Below, in pieces: positions 17,401-26,631 of a DNA stretch of 64,000 bases. Source of the DNA: Paenibacillus spiritus (GTDB lineage Bacteria > Bacillota > Bacilli > Paenibacillales > Paenibacillaceae). The DNA lies in contig NZ_VYKK01000005.1 of assembly GCF_008710135.1 (NCBI RefSeq), positions 186,001 through 250,000 of the forward strand, in the 5' to 3' direction. The translations under genes were made by a program, and so were the position numbers. How positions within the stretch are numbered: the first letter of the stretch is position 1; every line of letters starts with the position of its first letter. The notes beneath the pieces were generated by a model. It saw only the letters and a list, made by a program, of their open reading frames with translations. It searched no databases and was not told the DNA's origin.

Positions 17401-17928
17401 ATGCCCCTTCAAACCGAATCGTTCGGCTCAGGGAACCTCATCTGGAATGTAATCAATGTGATTCTTGTTCTCGGAGTCATTCTGGTTCTGATTGTTCTGG
17501 TGATTCGTTTCCTGGGCCGCCGCAATCAGATGTTGATGAGCGCACGCTCTATCCGGACCATCGGCGCCACCGGGCTGGGCCCCAACAAGTCGCTGCAGAT
17601 TGTCGAGATCGGCAACAAGCTGTACCTGATCGGGGTAGGGGACGATGTGACCCTGGTGGACAAAATCAGCGATTCTATGGAAGTGGCGCTGGTTTTGTCT
17701 GCCTTTGAAGATCAGAGTGCCGGGAGCGGAAGCGGCATCCGTGCGCTGGTCGCCGGACTCAAAAGCAAGTTTCGTGGAGAAGTTCCGTCTCAGGAAATTG
17801 ATCTGAACGAAACTTCTTCTTTCTATGAGGTGCTGCAATCGAAGCTGCAGCCTTCGCCGGAACGCAAAGAAAGAATTGAGGAACTGCTGCGCGAGGAATC
17901 GGCCGGCAACCGCCGGGAGGAACCATGA
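17401..17928 (+). CDS. fliO: FliO/FliZ, flagellar export gate assembly protein
   Basis: FliO is a membrane protein that helps assemble the FliP ring. The 175-aa product has one transmembrane segment (about residues 14-37, [21 protein letters not shown]), then the conserved cytoplasmic segment [40 protein letters not shown]. The B. subtilis counterpart (FliZ) carries an N-terminal signal sequence that seems shorter or absent here. Its stop overlaps the fliP start (ATGA). The ribosome site is weak. Confidence 0.88.
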   Translation: MPLQTESFGSGNLIWNVINVILVLGVILVLIVLVIRFLGRRNQMLMSARSIRTIGATGLGPNKSLQIVEIGNKLYLIGVGDDVTLVDKISDSMEVALVLSAFEDQSAGSGSGIRALVAGLKSKFRGEVPSQEIDLNETSSFYEVLQSKLQPSPERKERIEELLREESAGNRREEP

Positions 17929-18692
17929 AGAAGAAACTGCTGTTGTCCCTGCTGATGATTGGCGTCCTCAGCCTGCTTCGCTTTCACCATGTGTTCGCCG
18001 ATCCGATTCCGGATATCGATATTCAGGTCGGCGGCGGAGACGGGCAGGGCGGCTCGGGTACCAGTTCAATTTCCATTCTCCTGCTGATCACTGTCCTGAG
18101 CGTGGCGCCCGCTTTTGTAATGCTGATGACGAGCTTTACACGCATCGTGGTCGTACTCGGCTTCGTCCGGACTTCGCTCGGTACCCAGCAGATGCCGCCC
18201 AATCAGGTGCTGGTAGGGCTCGCTCTTTTTTTAACGCTGTTTATTATGACGCCGACGTTGTCCACTGTGAACCAGAATGCGCTTCAGCCCTACATGAAGG
18301 GGCAGATCACACAGTCTCAGGCATTGGACCGGGCGGCGGTGCCGATGAAGGCGTTTATGTACAAGTATACGCATGAGAAAGATCTGCTGCTCTTCATGAA
18401 ATACAACGGGTACACCGGCGACAAGAAACCGGCTACGTATCAAGATATCCCGCTGACCGTGATGGTGCCGGCCTATGCCATGAGTGAGATGAAGACCGCT
18501 TTTCAAATGGGATTCATGATCTTTATTCCTTTTCTCATTATTGACGTGGTCGTAGCGAGTACGCTCATGGCGATGGGGATGATGATGCTCCCGCCGGTCA
18601 TGATTTCGCTTCCGTTCAAAATCATGCTGTTCGTTCTTGTAGACGGGTGGTATCTGGTTATCAAATCGCTGCTGTTGAGCTTCAGCCCTTAG
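17925..18692 (+). CDS. fliP: FliP, flagellar export gate protein
   Basis: FliP is the main subunit of the FliPQR export channel. It begins with a cleavable signal-like sequence ([20 protein letters not shown]...VFADP, about 25 residues), then hydrophobic segments with [43 protein letters not shown] and the C-terminal [22 protein letters not shown]. These are strong family signatures. The start overlaps fliO by 4 nt behind GGAGG. Confidence 0.97.
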   Translation: MKKKLLLSLLMIGVLSLLRFHHVFADPIPDIDIQVGGGDGQGGSGTSSISILLLITVLSVAPAFVMLMTSFTRIVVVLGFVRTSLGTQQMPPNQVLVGLALFLTLFIMTPTLSTVNQNALQPYMKGQITQSQALDRAAVPMKAFMYKYTHEKDLLLFMKYNGYTGDKKPATYQDIPLTVMVPAYAMSEMKTAFQMGFMIFIPFLIIDVVVASTLMAMGMMMLPPVMISLPFKIMLFVLVDGWYLVIKSLLLSFSP

Positions 18693-18711
18693 ATAAAGGA
18701 GGAGACGCTAG

Positions 18712-18981
18712 ATGAGTACGGAGTTTATCATCGGTCTGGCCGGCCAGGCCGTATACCTCGTGCTGGAGGTCAGCGCTCCCATGCTGGCGCTGGGGCTGAT
18801 TGTGGGCCTGATCGTCAGTGTATTTCAGGCGACGACACAGATTCAGGAGCAGACACTGGCTTTTGTGCCCAAAATTGTCGCCGTGCTGTTGGCGCTGCTT
18901 CTTTTTGGCCAATGGATTATTACCAAGCTTGCGGATTTTACTTCCCAGATTCTCGGCAATCTTCATATGTATATCGGGTAA
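18712..18981 (+). CDS. fliQ: FliQ, flagellar export gate protein
   Basis: FliQ is a two-helix membrane subunit of the export gate. The 89-aa sequence contains the conserved APMLALGLIVGLIVSVFQATTQIQEQTLAFVPKIVAV segment and a second hydrophobic helix. It has a good AAGGAGGAG site and is followed within 3 nt by fliR. Confidence 0.96.
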   Translation: MSTEFIIGLAGQAVYLVLEVSAPMLALGLIVGLIVSVFQATTQIQEQTLAFVPKIVAVLLALLLFGQWIITKLADFTSQILGNLHMYIG

Positions 18982-18984
18982 GGC

Positions 18985-19785
18985 ATGTCTATGGAGAGCG
19001 TATTGCAGAGCTGGCCGGTCTTTCTGCTAATCTTTTGTCGAATCACCTCATTTTTTGTGGCGGCGCCGGTGTTCTCTTCCCGAAACGTGCCGAATGTCTT
19101 CAAGATCGGAATGGCCTTCTTCGTATCGCTGGTCGTCTTCAGTTCACAGGGAACGAGCGTAAAGGTCGCAGGCGATCTCACTATCGTCCTGCTGATCCTT
19201 CAGGAAGTGCTTGTAGGTCTATTGCTGGGCTATCTGGCTTATCTCATGCTCATGGCCATCCAAATTGCCGGGTCTTTTCTAGATCTGCAGATCGGGTTCA
19301 GCATCGCCAACGTGATTGATCCCATGACAGGATCCTCTGCGCCTCTGCTCGGGAATTTCAAATATATGATAGCCCTCCTGCTGTTTCTGAGCATGAACGG
19401 CCATCATTATCTGCTGGACGCCATCATAAGCAGCTACCGCTGGGTTCCGCTGCAGGCGGATCTGTATACGCCGATTACCAACGGCAGTCTGTCGGGGTTC
19501 GTCATTCAGTCGGTAGGCCAGGCGTTTATGCTGGCTTTTCAGATGTCGGCTCCGATTGTGACGGCCTTGTTCCTGACGGATATCGGGCTTGCCTTTCTGG
19601 CCCGTACAGCGCCGCAATATAATGTCTTTGTTATCGGAGTGCCGCTGAAGATCATCATTGGCCTCCTTCTGTTGGTGATTCTGATGCCGACGCTGGCTGC
19701 CCTGTTTCAGAGCCTGTTCGGCATTCTGTTTGAATCCATGCGCAATTTGCTGAGCGTGCTGGGCAACCAATCGCCCGCTCCTTAG
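18985..19785 (+). CDS. fliR: FliR, flagellar export gate protein
   Basis: FliR completes the FliPQR channel. The 266-aa protein has about six hydrophobic segments, with FLLIFCRITSFFVAAPVFSSRNVPN near the N-terminus and family motifs GSFLDLQIGFSIANVIDPMTGSSAPLLGNF. The ATG at 18985 has only a weak ribosome site, and the ATG two codons later (18991) is possible. In some clostridia fliR is fused to flhB; here they are separate with a 12-nt gap. Confidence 0.95.
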   Translation: MSMESVLQSWPVFLLIFCRITSFFVAAPVFSSRNVPNVFKIGMAFFVSLVVFSSQGTSVKVAGDLTIVLLILQEVLVGLLLGYLAYLMLMAIQIAGSFLDLQIGFSIANVIDPMTGSSAPLLGNFKYMIALLLFLSMNGHHYLLDAIISSYRWVPLQADLYTPITNGSLSGFVIQSVGQAFMLAFQMSAPIVTALFLTDIGLAFLARTAPQYNVFVIGVPLKIIIGLLLLVILMPTLAALFQSLFGILFESMRNLLSVLGNQSPAP

Positions 19786-19797
19786 GAGGAAGCGTGT

Positions 19798-20886
19798 ATG
19801 TCTTACCGTTATCGGCTGGACCTTCAGTTGTTCGGAGGAGAAAAAACCGAAAAGGCGACACCGAAAAAACGGGGGGACGCTCGAAGAAAAGGCCAGGTAG
19901 CGCGAAGCGCGGAGCTGGGCAGTGCGATTGTGCTTCTGGCGGGAGTGCTTAGTCTGGTCATGTTCGGCGGTTACATCAAGGAACGGTTCATGAAACTGTT
20001 CATGGATGTATTCGTGAACCGGCTTACCATGGAAGTCACTCCGAACAATGTGATGGGGATGCTGAGCCACTACGCCGTGCAGATTCTGCTTCTTCTTGCT
20101 CCCATGCTGCTGCTTACCTTTATCTTGGCCTTTATTACAGGCATTGCTCAGGTAGGCTTCATGTTCAACGGTACCGGACTTACGCCGAAGCTCGGCAAGC
20201 TGAATCCGATCAGCGGCTTCAAAAACATCTTCTCTATGCGGGCTTTGGTGGAGCTCTTCAAATCCCTTCTCAAGCTGGGCGTGATCGGCTATCTCGTCTT
20301 CAGTGTTCTGTGGGGAAGGAAGGACGAACTGGCGGATCTGGCCCATTTCAGCGCCGAACAGACGTTTCGCTTCGCCTCCGGCATTACGATTAATCTGGGC
20401 ATTCGGATCGGCGCCGCGCTGCTCGTGCTGGCCGCTCTGGATTTCATGTATCAGCGTTATGAGCATGAGAAGAGTCTTCGCATGTCCAAGCAAGACATCA
20501 AAGACGAGTACAAGAATATGGAAGGCGATCCGCTCATCAAAGGGAAGATTCGGGAGCGGCAGCGCCGGATGGCGATGCAGCGGATGATGCAGGAAGTCCC
20601 GAAGGCGGATGTCATTATCACGAACCCGACTCATTTTGCGGTCGCGCTGAAATACGAGGGTTCTTCTATGGATGCGCCGCAGGTCATTGCCAAGGGGCAG
20701 GATTATATCGCCCTCCGGATCCGGGAGATCGCCAGACAGAACGGTGTGACGACGATGGAGAACAAGCCGTTGGCACGCGCTTTGTTTCAGCGGGCGGAGA
20801 TAGGAGATTCCGTGCCGGCCGATCTGTTCCAAGCCGTTGCCGAAGTATTGGCTTATGTATACAAGCTCAAAGGAAGAACCAGATAA
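19798..20886 (+). CDS. flhB: FlhB, export specificity switch protein
   Basis: FlhB regulates the change from rod/hook to filament export. It starts with the typical DLQLFGGEKTEKATPKKR segment, has four transmembrane helices in residues about 40-215, and carries the autocleavage motif Asn276-Pro-Thr-His279 (IITNPTHFAVAL). The 362-aa length is standard. The start follows AGGAGG. FlhB interacts with FliK encoded about 8 kb upstream. Confidence 0.97.
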   Translation: MSYRYRLDLQLFGGEKTEKATPKKRGDARRKGQVARSAELGSAIVLLAGVLSLVMFGGYIKERFMKLFMDVFVNRLTMEVTPNNVMGMLSHYAVQILLLLAPMLLLTFILAFITGIAQVGFMFNGTGLTPKLGKLNPISGFKNIFSMRALVELFKSLLKLGVIGYLVFSVLWGRKDELADLAHFSAEQTFRFASGITINLGIRIGAALLVLAALDFMYQRYEHEKSLRMSKQDIKDEYKNMEGDPLIKGKIRERQRRMAMQRMMQEVPKADVIITNPTHFAVALKYEGSSMDAPQVIAKGQDYIALRIREIARQNGVTTMENKPLARALFQRAEIGDSVPADLFQAVAEVLAYVYKLKGRTR

Positions 20887-20904
20887 AGCGGGGAGGTCAA
20901 GGCA

Positions 20905-22938
20905 TTGAAAGCAAAAGATTTAACGGTGCTGCTGGGTATCATCGGCATCGTACTGATGATGATTATTCCGATCCCCGCCTGGCTTCTGGATATCCTGCTC
21001 GTCATCAATATTTCCATTGCGCTCACCATTCTTCTGGTAGCGATGAACTCTAAAGAGGCGCTTGAGTTTTCCATTTTCCCCTCTTTGCTGCTCATCACTA
21101 CCTTATTTAGATTGACGCTTAACATTTCGACCACCAAGCTGATCCTGACTTACGGTGACGCCGGGGAAGTAGTCCGGACGTTCGGAAGCTGGGTAGCCGG
21201 CGGACAGATTGCCATCGGTTTTATCGTCTTCCTGATTCTCGTGGTCGTCCAGTTCATCGTGATTACGAAGGGTTCGGAGCGCGTGGCGGAAGTCGGAGCC
21301 CGCTTCACCCTCGATGCGATGCCGGGCAAGCAGATGAGTATTGACGCCGATCTCAATGCCGGCATGATCAATGAGCAGCAGGCACGCGAGCGACGGCAGA
21401 AGGTTGAGCGCGAAGCGGACTTCTACGGCGCCATGGACGGTGCCAGTAAATTCGTCAAGGGGGATGCCATTGCGAGCATCATTATCCTGCTTATCAACCT
21501 CATCGGAGGCTTTGTAATCGGGATAGCGGTTCACGGAATGTCATTCCAGGACGCGATGTCCAACTACTCCATTCTGACGATCGGCGACGGTCTGGTCAGC
21601 CAGATTCCGGCGCTGCTCATATCGACGGCTTCGGGGCTGATCGTTACACGGGCTTCGTCGGAAGGCAATCTGGCGGAAGACCTTACAGGTCAGCTGCTGG
21701 CCTATCCCAAGCTGTTGTACATCGTGGCTGTGACCATAGCCTTCCTGGGTCTGTTCACGCCCATTCATATGATCACCACACTTCCTCTGGCAGGGCTGAT
21801 GGCGTATGCGGCCTACCGCATGAACACGAACCTCAGCCGCAGACAGATTGCGGAAGAGCAGTTGGTCGAAGAGAAGCAGATCGAGGAGGTAAGAAGCCCG
21901 GAGAGCGTTATCAGTCTGCTTACGGTCGATCCGATCGAGTTCGAGTTCGGTTATGGTCTCATTCCGCTTGCGGATACACAGCAGGGAGGGGATCTTTTGG
22001 ACCGGATCATCATGATTCGACGCCAATGTGCGCTTGAGATGGGCCTGGTCGTCCCTGTGATTCGCATTCGCGACAATATTCAGCTTAAACCGAATGAATA
22101 CGTCATTAAAATAAAAGGAAACCAGGTGGGCGGCGGTGAATTATTACTTAATCACTATCTCGCCATGAGTCCCGGGTATGACGACGAATCCATCAACGGC
22201 ATTGAGACCATAGAACCATCGTTCGGATTGCCGGCGCTCTGGATCGACGAATCGGTCAAAGAACGGGCCGAACTCGCCGGTTATACGGTAGTGGATCCGC
22301 CTTCTGTGGTGGCTACCCATCTGACTGAGCTGATTAAGCGCCACGGTCATGAACTGCTGGGCCGTCAGGAGACGAAGCAGCTGGTCGACAATCTTCGGGA
22401 GAATTACCCGGTGCTGGTCGACGAGCTGATCCCGTCGGTGTTGTCGGTCGGCGATGTGCAGAAGGTGCTTGCCAAGCTGTTGCGGGAGAAGATCTCTATC
22501 CGGGATCTCATTACGATATTCGAAACCTTGGCAGACTATGGCACCTATACGAAGGACCCGGATGTGCTGACCGAATATGTGCGGCAGGCTCTGTCGAGAC
22601 AGATTACGCAGCAATACTCCAGACAAGGAGAGACGCTGCGGGTAATCACCGTCGGTCCGTCCCTGGAAAAGAAGATAGCCGACAGTGTTCAACAGACGGA
22701 ACAGGGCAGCTATCTGGCGCTGGACCCGGTATCTACCCAGACCGTCTACCAGCGGCTGATGGAGCAGATCAACCGTCTGCTGCAATCGGGCCAGCAGCCT
22801 ATTGTTCTGACATCTCCGGCGATCCGCATGTATCTGCGGCAGGTGATTGACAGAACCATGCAGGACATTCCGGTTCTCTCCTACAGCGAACTGGAGCCGA
22901 ATATTGAAATTCAAAGCGTCGGAGTGGTGAACTTATGA
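20905..22938 (+). CDS. flhA: FlhA, export gate ring protein
   Basis: FlhA forms the cytoplasmic nonameric ring of the export gate. The first 330 residues contain eight transmembrane helices with the FHIPEP-family signature FRLTLNISTTKLIL and the segment GARFTLDAMPGKQMSIDADLNAG. A soluble domain of about 350 residues follows. The start is TTG 20905 behind GGGGAGGT. The 3' end overlaps flhF (ATGA). Confidence 0.97.
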   Translation: MKAKDLTVLLGIIGIVLMMIIPIPAWLLDILLVINISIALTILLVAMNSKEALEFSIFPSLLLITTLFRLTLNISTTKLILTYGDAGEVVRTFGSWVAGGQIAIGFIVFLILVVVQFIVITKGSERVAEVGARFTLDAMPGKQMSIDADLNAGMINEQQARERRQKVEREADFYGAMDGASKFVKGDAIASIIILLINLIGGFVIGIAVHGMSFQDAMSNYSILTIGDGLVSQIPALLISTASGLIVTRASSEGNLAEDLTGQLLAYPKLLYIVAVTIAFLGLFTPIHMITTLPLAGLMAYAAYRMNTNLSRRQIAEEQLVEEKQIEEVRSPESVISLLTVDPIEFEFGYGLIPLADTQQGGDLLDRIIMIRRQCALEMGLVVPVIRIRDNIQLKPNEYVIKIKGNQVGGGELLLNHYLAMSPGYDDESINGIETIEPSFGLPALWIDESVKERAELAGYTVVDPPSVVATHLTELIKRHGHELLGRQETKQLVDNLRENYPVLVDELIPSVLSVGDVQKVLAKLLREKISIRDLITIFETLADYGTYTKDPDVLTEYVRQALSRQITQQYSRQGETLRVITVGPSLEKKIADSVQQTEQGSYLALDPVSTQTVYQRLMEQINRLLQSGQQPIVLTSPAIRMYLRQVIDRTMQDIPVLSYSELEPNIEIQSVGVVNL

Positions 22939-24281
22939 GAGTAAAGCGTTACGTGGTCGATACGATGCCGGACGCCATGCATTCCATTCGCAGCGAACTC
23001 GGCAGCGATGCGGTCATCCTGAGCACCAAGGAGATTCGTACGGGGGGCATCCTGGGAATGTTCCGCAAGAAGAGGATTGAAGTCGTGGCCGCCGTGGAGA
23101 ATGAAGCTCCGCCCCGGGCAGCCTCTGCTTCACCGAGAGGACTAACCCCCGTCCCCAAGGGATTCGCCTCGCAGGCATATCGCCAGGCCGCTGCCGGCGC
23201 AGGCGCTTCTGCGGTAGCGGTGGCTTCCGCCGAACAGCAGGAGCCGCCCAAGAGTTTTGCCGAAATGGTGGCCGCTCTGACGGCGGAGACGAATTCGCCC
23301 GCTGAACAGGCGCCGGATACCGACGCAATTCGCGAACCCGCTCTCCACAATGTCGACACAAATACCGATAATACGCTTACGGAACCGAAGTCAGCCGGGC
23401 CGGATGATACCGCGCTGCTGCGCGAAGTCAGAGAGATGAAGCACTGGATGGAACGCATCGCCAGACAGTCGCCCGGGGCACCGGAATTTCCGGAAGAGCT
23501 GGAACGCTTGCGAAGCCGGTTGATGGAACAGGAACTGGATGCCCGTCTGATCGACCGCTGGAGCGAGGAAGTCATGATAAGCTGGAAGACCGAAGGGCAA
23601 GCTTGGGAACGGCCTGATTTTGAAGCGGCTTTTGACCGGTGCATTAGAGAGTTTCTCGACGGCAGAGTCGGCGGAGGCATCCCGGCTTCCACCAAGGTGC
23701 TGTACATTGCAGGTCCTACCGGAGTGGGCAAAACGACGACGATCGCCAAGCTGGCGGCCGATCAACTGTTCCGGCATGGCCGGAAGGTCGGAATGATCAC
23801 TTCCGACACTTACCGGATTTCAGCGGTGGAACAGCTGAGGACGTATGCTTCCATCCTGAATGTTCCGCTTGAGGTAGTGCAGTCACCGGGCGACATGCAG
23901 CGCGCGCTGTCCCGTCTGGAAGCTTGCGACTTGATTCTCATGGATACAGCAGGGCGGAACTTTCGTAATGAAATGCTGGTCGCCGAGCTTCAGAGCATGC
24001 TGGCTCCAAGCCTTAAGAGCGAGACTTATCTGGTGCTTAGCCTGACATCGAAGAGCAGAGACATGAAACAGATCACGGAGCACTTCAGCAAGTATCAGCT
24101 GGACAAGGTCATCTTCACGAAGATGGATGAGACCGGAAGCTATGGCTCTCTCTTTAATCTTCTGGAAGACTATCCTTTGACTCTGTCCTATATGACGAAC
24201 GGGCAGAATGTTCCGGACGATCTGCTGATGTGTTCCGAAGCTCTGCTGTCCGGTCTGCTGCTTGGAGCGGGAGGGCACTGA
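22935..24281 (+). CDS. flhF: FlhF, SRP-type GTPase for flagellar placement
   Basis: FlhF is a signal-recognition-particle-like GTPase that sets flagellar position and number. It has the N-terminal VKRYVVDTMPDAM basic region, a variable Ala/Pro/Glu-rich B segment (about 55-165), and the NG domain with G1 GPTGVGKT (260-267), the SDTYRISAVEQLRTYA motif, DTAGRN and TKMDETGSYG. Its stop overlaps the flhG start in TGATG. The FlhF-FlhG pairing is conserved. Confidence 0.96.
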   Translation: MRVKRYVVDTMPDAMHSIRSELGSDAVILSTKEIRTGGILGMFRKKRIEVVAAVENEAPPRAASASPRGLTPVPKGFASQAYRQAAAGAGASAVAVASAEQQEPPKSFAEMVAALTAETNSPAEQAPDTDAIREPALHNVDTNTDNTLTEPKSAGPDDTALLREVREMKHWMERIARQSPGAPEFPEELERLRSRLMEQELDARLIDRWSEEVMISWKTEGQAWERPDFEAAFDRCIREFLDGRVGGGIPASTKVLYIAGPTGVGKTTTIAKLAADQLFRHGRKVGMITSDTYRISAVEQLRTYASILNVPLEVVQSPGDMQRALSRLEACDLILMDTAGRNFRNEMLVAELQSMLAPSLKSETYLVLSLTSKSRDMKQITEHFSKYQLDKVIFTKMDETGSYGSLFNLLEDYPLTLSYMTNGQNVPDDLLMCSEALLSGLLLGAGGH

Positions 24282-25168
24282 TGGACCAAGCGCAATCGCT
24301 TCGCAGACTGGTTGCCGACCAGAGACGGGAAGAGGGCTCCGAATGGGGCTCAGCCCGCATTATCACCGTATGCAGCGGCAAAGGCGGAGTGGGGAAGTCC
24401 AACTTCTCGTTGAATTTCGCGCTTAAGCTGAAGTCTATGGGCAAACGGGTTCTGCTCTTTGATGCAGATATCGGAATGGCTAACATTGATGTGCTGATGG
24501 GAGTCTCCTCCAAGTACAACCTGTATCATCTGCTGAACCGCGAGGCGGCAATTGCAGATATTATTCAGTACGGACCGGATCGGCTGCCGTTTATTGCAGG
24601 CGGTTCCGGCATGCAGGAATTGTTTGCGCTCTCGGATGAAGATTTGGCTTATTTCACTTCCCAGATCGCTTCGATTGCCGACAGCATGGACTACATTCTC
24701 TTCGATACCGGGGCCGGCCTCTCCAAAGAGACGCTGAAATTTATCGTCTCGGCGGACGACTGCCTGGTCGTCACCACCCCGGAGCCCACGGCCATAACGG
24801 ATGCCTACGCGTTAATGAAGGTCGTTCACAGCAGTTATCCTGATATATCCTTTCAATTGATTGTCAACCAAGCTTCTGACGAGAAGGAAGCCTTCGCAAC
24901 CAGTGACAAAATCCGTATGGCAGCCCAGCGATTTCTGGAGCTGGACCTGCCTTTCCTGGGTTATATCAGCAGCGACAGCCACGTGGTACAGGCTGTCAAG
25001 AAACAGGTCCCTTTCTCTATGGCATTTCCCAGCAGCACTGCCGCAAAAGACGTTCACCGATTAACCCAGAAATATCTGACGGCTGGCCCGAGCATGACGG
25101 CAAGCAGACCGCAGGGGATCAAAGGTTTTATCGGCAAATGGCTAAGACGGAATACAAAAATGTTCTGA
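24281..25168 (+). CDS. flhG: FlhG (YlxH), MinD-like ATPase regulating FlhF
   Basis: FlhG is a ParA/MinD-family ATPase that stimulates FlhF and controls flagellar number and C-ring assembly. The N-terminal motif DQAQSLRRL matches the DQAxxLR activator helix that contacts FlhF. The deviant Walker A KGGVGKS (34-40) and LLFDADIGMANIDVLMG follow. An open frame begins 51 nt earlier inside flhF, but the ATG at 24281 preserves the activator motif and follows GGAGGG. A C-terminal amphipathic helix (IKGFIGKWLRRNTKMF) probably serves as membrane anchor. Confidence 0.95.
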   Translation: MDQAQSLRRLVADQRREEGSEWGSARIITVCSGKGGVGKSNFSLNFALKLKSMGKRVLLFDADIGMANIDVLMGVSSKYNLYHLLNREAAIADIIQYGPDRLPFIAGGSGMQELFALSDEDLAYFTSQIASIADSMDYILFDTGAGLSKETLKFIVSADDCLVVTTPEPTAITDAYALMKVVHSSYPDISFQLIVNQASDEKEAFATSDKIRMAAQRFLELDLPFLGYISSDSHVVQAVKKQVPFSMAFPSSTAAKDVHRLTQKYLTAGPSMTASRPQGIKGFIGKWLRRNTKMF

Positions 25169-25194
25169 AATCCGAGAACAAAGGTGGAAATGAG

Positions 25195-26598
25195 ATGAAG
25201 CCCTATAACGTTTTGGTTGTAGACGATTCGGCATTCATGCGGAAGATCATTTCAGATCTGATCGAGAGCGACCCCCGGTTCAAAGTGGCGGCAACGGCCA
25301 CGAACGGGCAAGAAGCGTTGGATAAGGTCAAGGAAATCAAACCTGACCTGGTGACCATGGACGTCGAGATGCCCGAGCTCAACGGTCTGGAAGCTCTGAA
25401 ACAGATTATGGAGACCCATCCGCTGCCCGTTATTATGCTCTCCGGCATCAACGAACAGGGCATGCGGGAGACGATCCTTGCTCTGGAGGGAGGGGCTTTC
25501 GACTTTATCCGGAAGCCTTCGATCTCCAACTCGCAGGATATTATGGCAGTCGGCGAATCTCTGCGCGAACAGATGAATGCGGCGATGCAGGCCCGCGAAC
25601 GGAGAGAAGCCCGCTCTGCCGAGGCGGCAGCCCAGGCGTCTGCCGCTCCGCCGGCCTCATCGGTTCCCGGCGTACCGCCAAGTCCGCCTGAGCCGGCCGG
25701 CGGCCGGCCAACGGAGCCGTTCCGGCCCGCGGCTTCGGCCCTGCCGCGCACGGCTCCGCCGGCCCGGGAGCTCCCGCGGCCCGGCAGAGAGAAGCCGGCG
25801 GCCCCAGGCCCGGCGGGCCCCGCTGCCGGCGAGGCTCCGCGCAAGGGCGGCGTTCGGCCGCCCGCCAAGGAGGCTCCGGCGAAGCCGCTGCTGCGCCGCG
25901 AGGCGTCCAGGCCGGCCGCCCTGGAGCGTCCGGCCGACGCTGCGGCCAGGGCCGTTCGGCCGGGGATGGCGTCTGTGCCACCGTCCAAGCCGGCAGCCGC
26001 GCCGGAGCCCGGAACCAAAGGCCTGCGCAAGCTGGTGGCGGTCGGCACTTCTACGGGCGGACCAAGGGCCTTGAAGACGCTGCTGGAGAACATTCCCGGC
26101 GACTTTCCGGCGCCGATTGTTATCGTGCAGCATATGCCGCCCAGCTTCACCAAATCTCTGGCTCAGCGTCTGAACTCCTTCAGTCCACTGGAAGTGATGG
26201 AAGCCGAGCACGGAATGGTGCTGAAGAACGGAACCGCCTATGTGGCGCCTGGCGGATATCACATGAAGGTGGTGGAGATGGGAGGCGGACAATACGCTAT
26301 TCAGCTAACCAGGGAAGAGGCTCGGAACGGACATCGGCCCTCCGTGGATACTTTGTTTGAATCGCTGCTTCCGCTCGAACAACTCGAACGACACGCGGTC
26401 ATCATGACGGGCATGGGAAGCGACGGCGCCAAGATGATGAAGGCGCTCTACGACGCGGGCGTAACTTCTACTTTTGCAGAGAATGAAGAGACCTGTGTGG
26501 TCTATGGCATGCCTCGTTCCGCCGTCGAGCTGCAATGCGTCACCCATGTCTTGCCGCTGCAGGAAATAGCTCCAAAACTGGTTCAGGTCGTTAGATAA
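25195..26598 (+). CDS. cheB: CheB, chemoreceptor methylesterase/deamidase
   Basis: CheB removes methyl groups from chemoreceptors when phosphorylated. The receiver domain (about residues 1-125) has Asp10-Asp11 and Asp56. The C-terminal methylesterase domain (about 280-467) has the catalytic Ser286 in GTSTGGP, His313 in QHMP and Asp410 in GMGSDGA. Between them is a linker of about 150 residues rich in Ala, Pro, Arg and Gly, far longer than in B. subtilis CheB and extremely G+C-rich. The frame is open back to 25138, but ATG 25195 has AAAGGTGG seven nt upstream. Confidence 0.96.
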   Translation: MKPYNVLVVDDSAFMRKIISDLIESDPRFKVAATATNGQEALDKVKEIKPDLVTMDVEMPELNGLEALKQIMETHPLPVIMLSGINEQGMRETILALEGGAFDFIRKPSISNSQDIMAVGESLREQMNAAMQARERREARSAEAAAQASAAPPASSVPGVPPSPPEPAGGRPTEPFRPAASALPRTAPPARELPRPGREKPAAPGPAGPAAGEAPRKGGVRPPAKEAPAKPLLRREASRPAALERPADAAARAVRPGMASVPPSKPAAAPEPGTKGLRKLVAVGTSTGGPRALKTLLENIPGDFPAPIVIVQHMPPSFTKSLAQRLNSFSPLEVMEAEHGMVLKNGTAYVAPGGYHMKVVEMGGGQYAIQLTREEARNGHRPSVDTLFESLLPLEQLERHAVIMTGMGSDGAKMMKALYDAGVTSTFAENEETCVVYGMPRSAVELQCVTHVLPLQEIAPKLVQVVR

Positions 26599-26631
26599 CG
26601 GAAAAGCGAACTCGAAGGGGAGGTGCTCACA

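Noticed and set aside
25577..26074. Alternative sense-frame ORF inside the cheB linker
   Set aside because: The very high G+C opens all frames there. The translation is Arg/Pro-rich without a start signal, and the cheB frame is continuous through both known domains.
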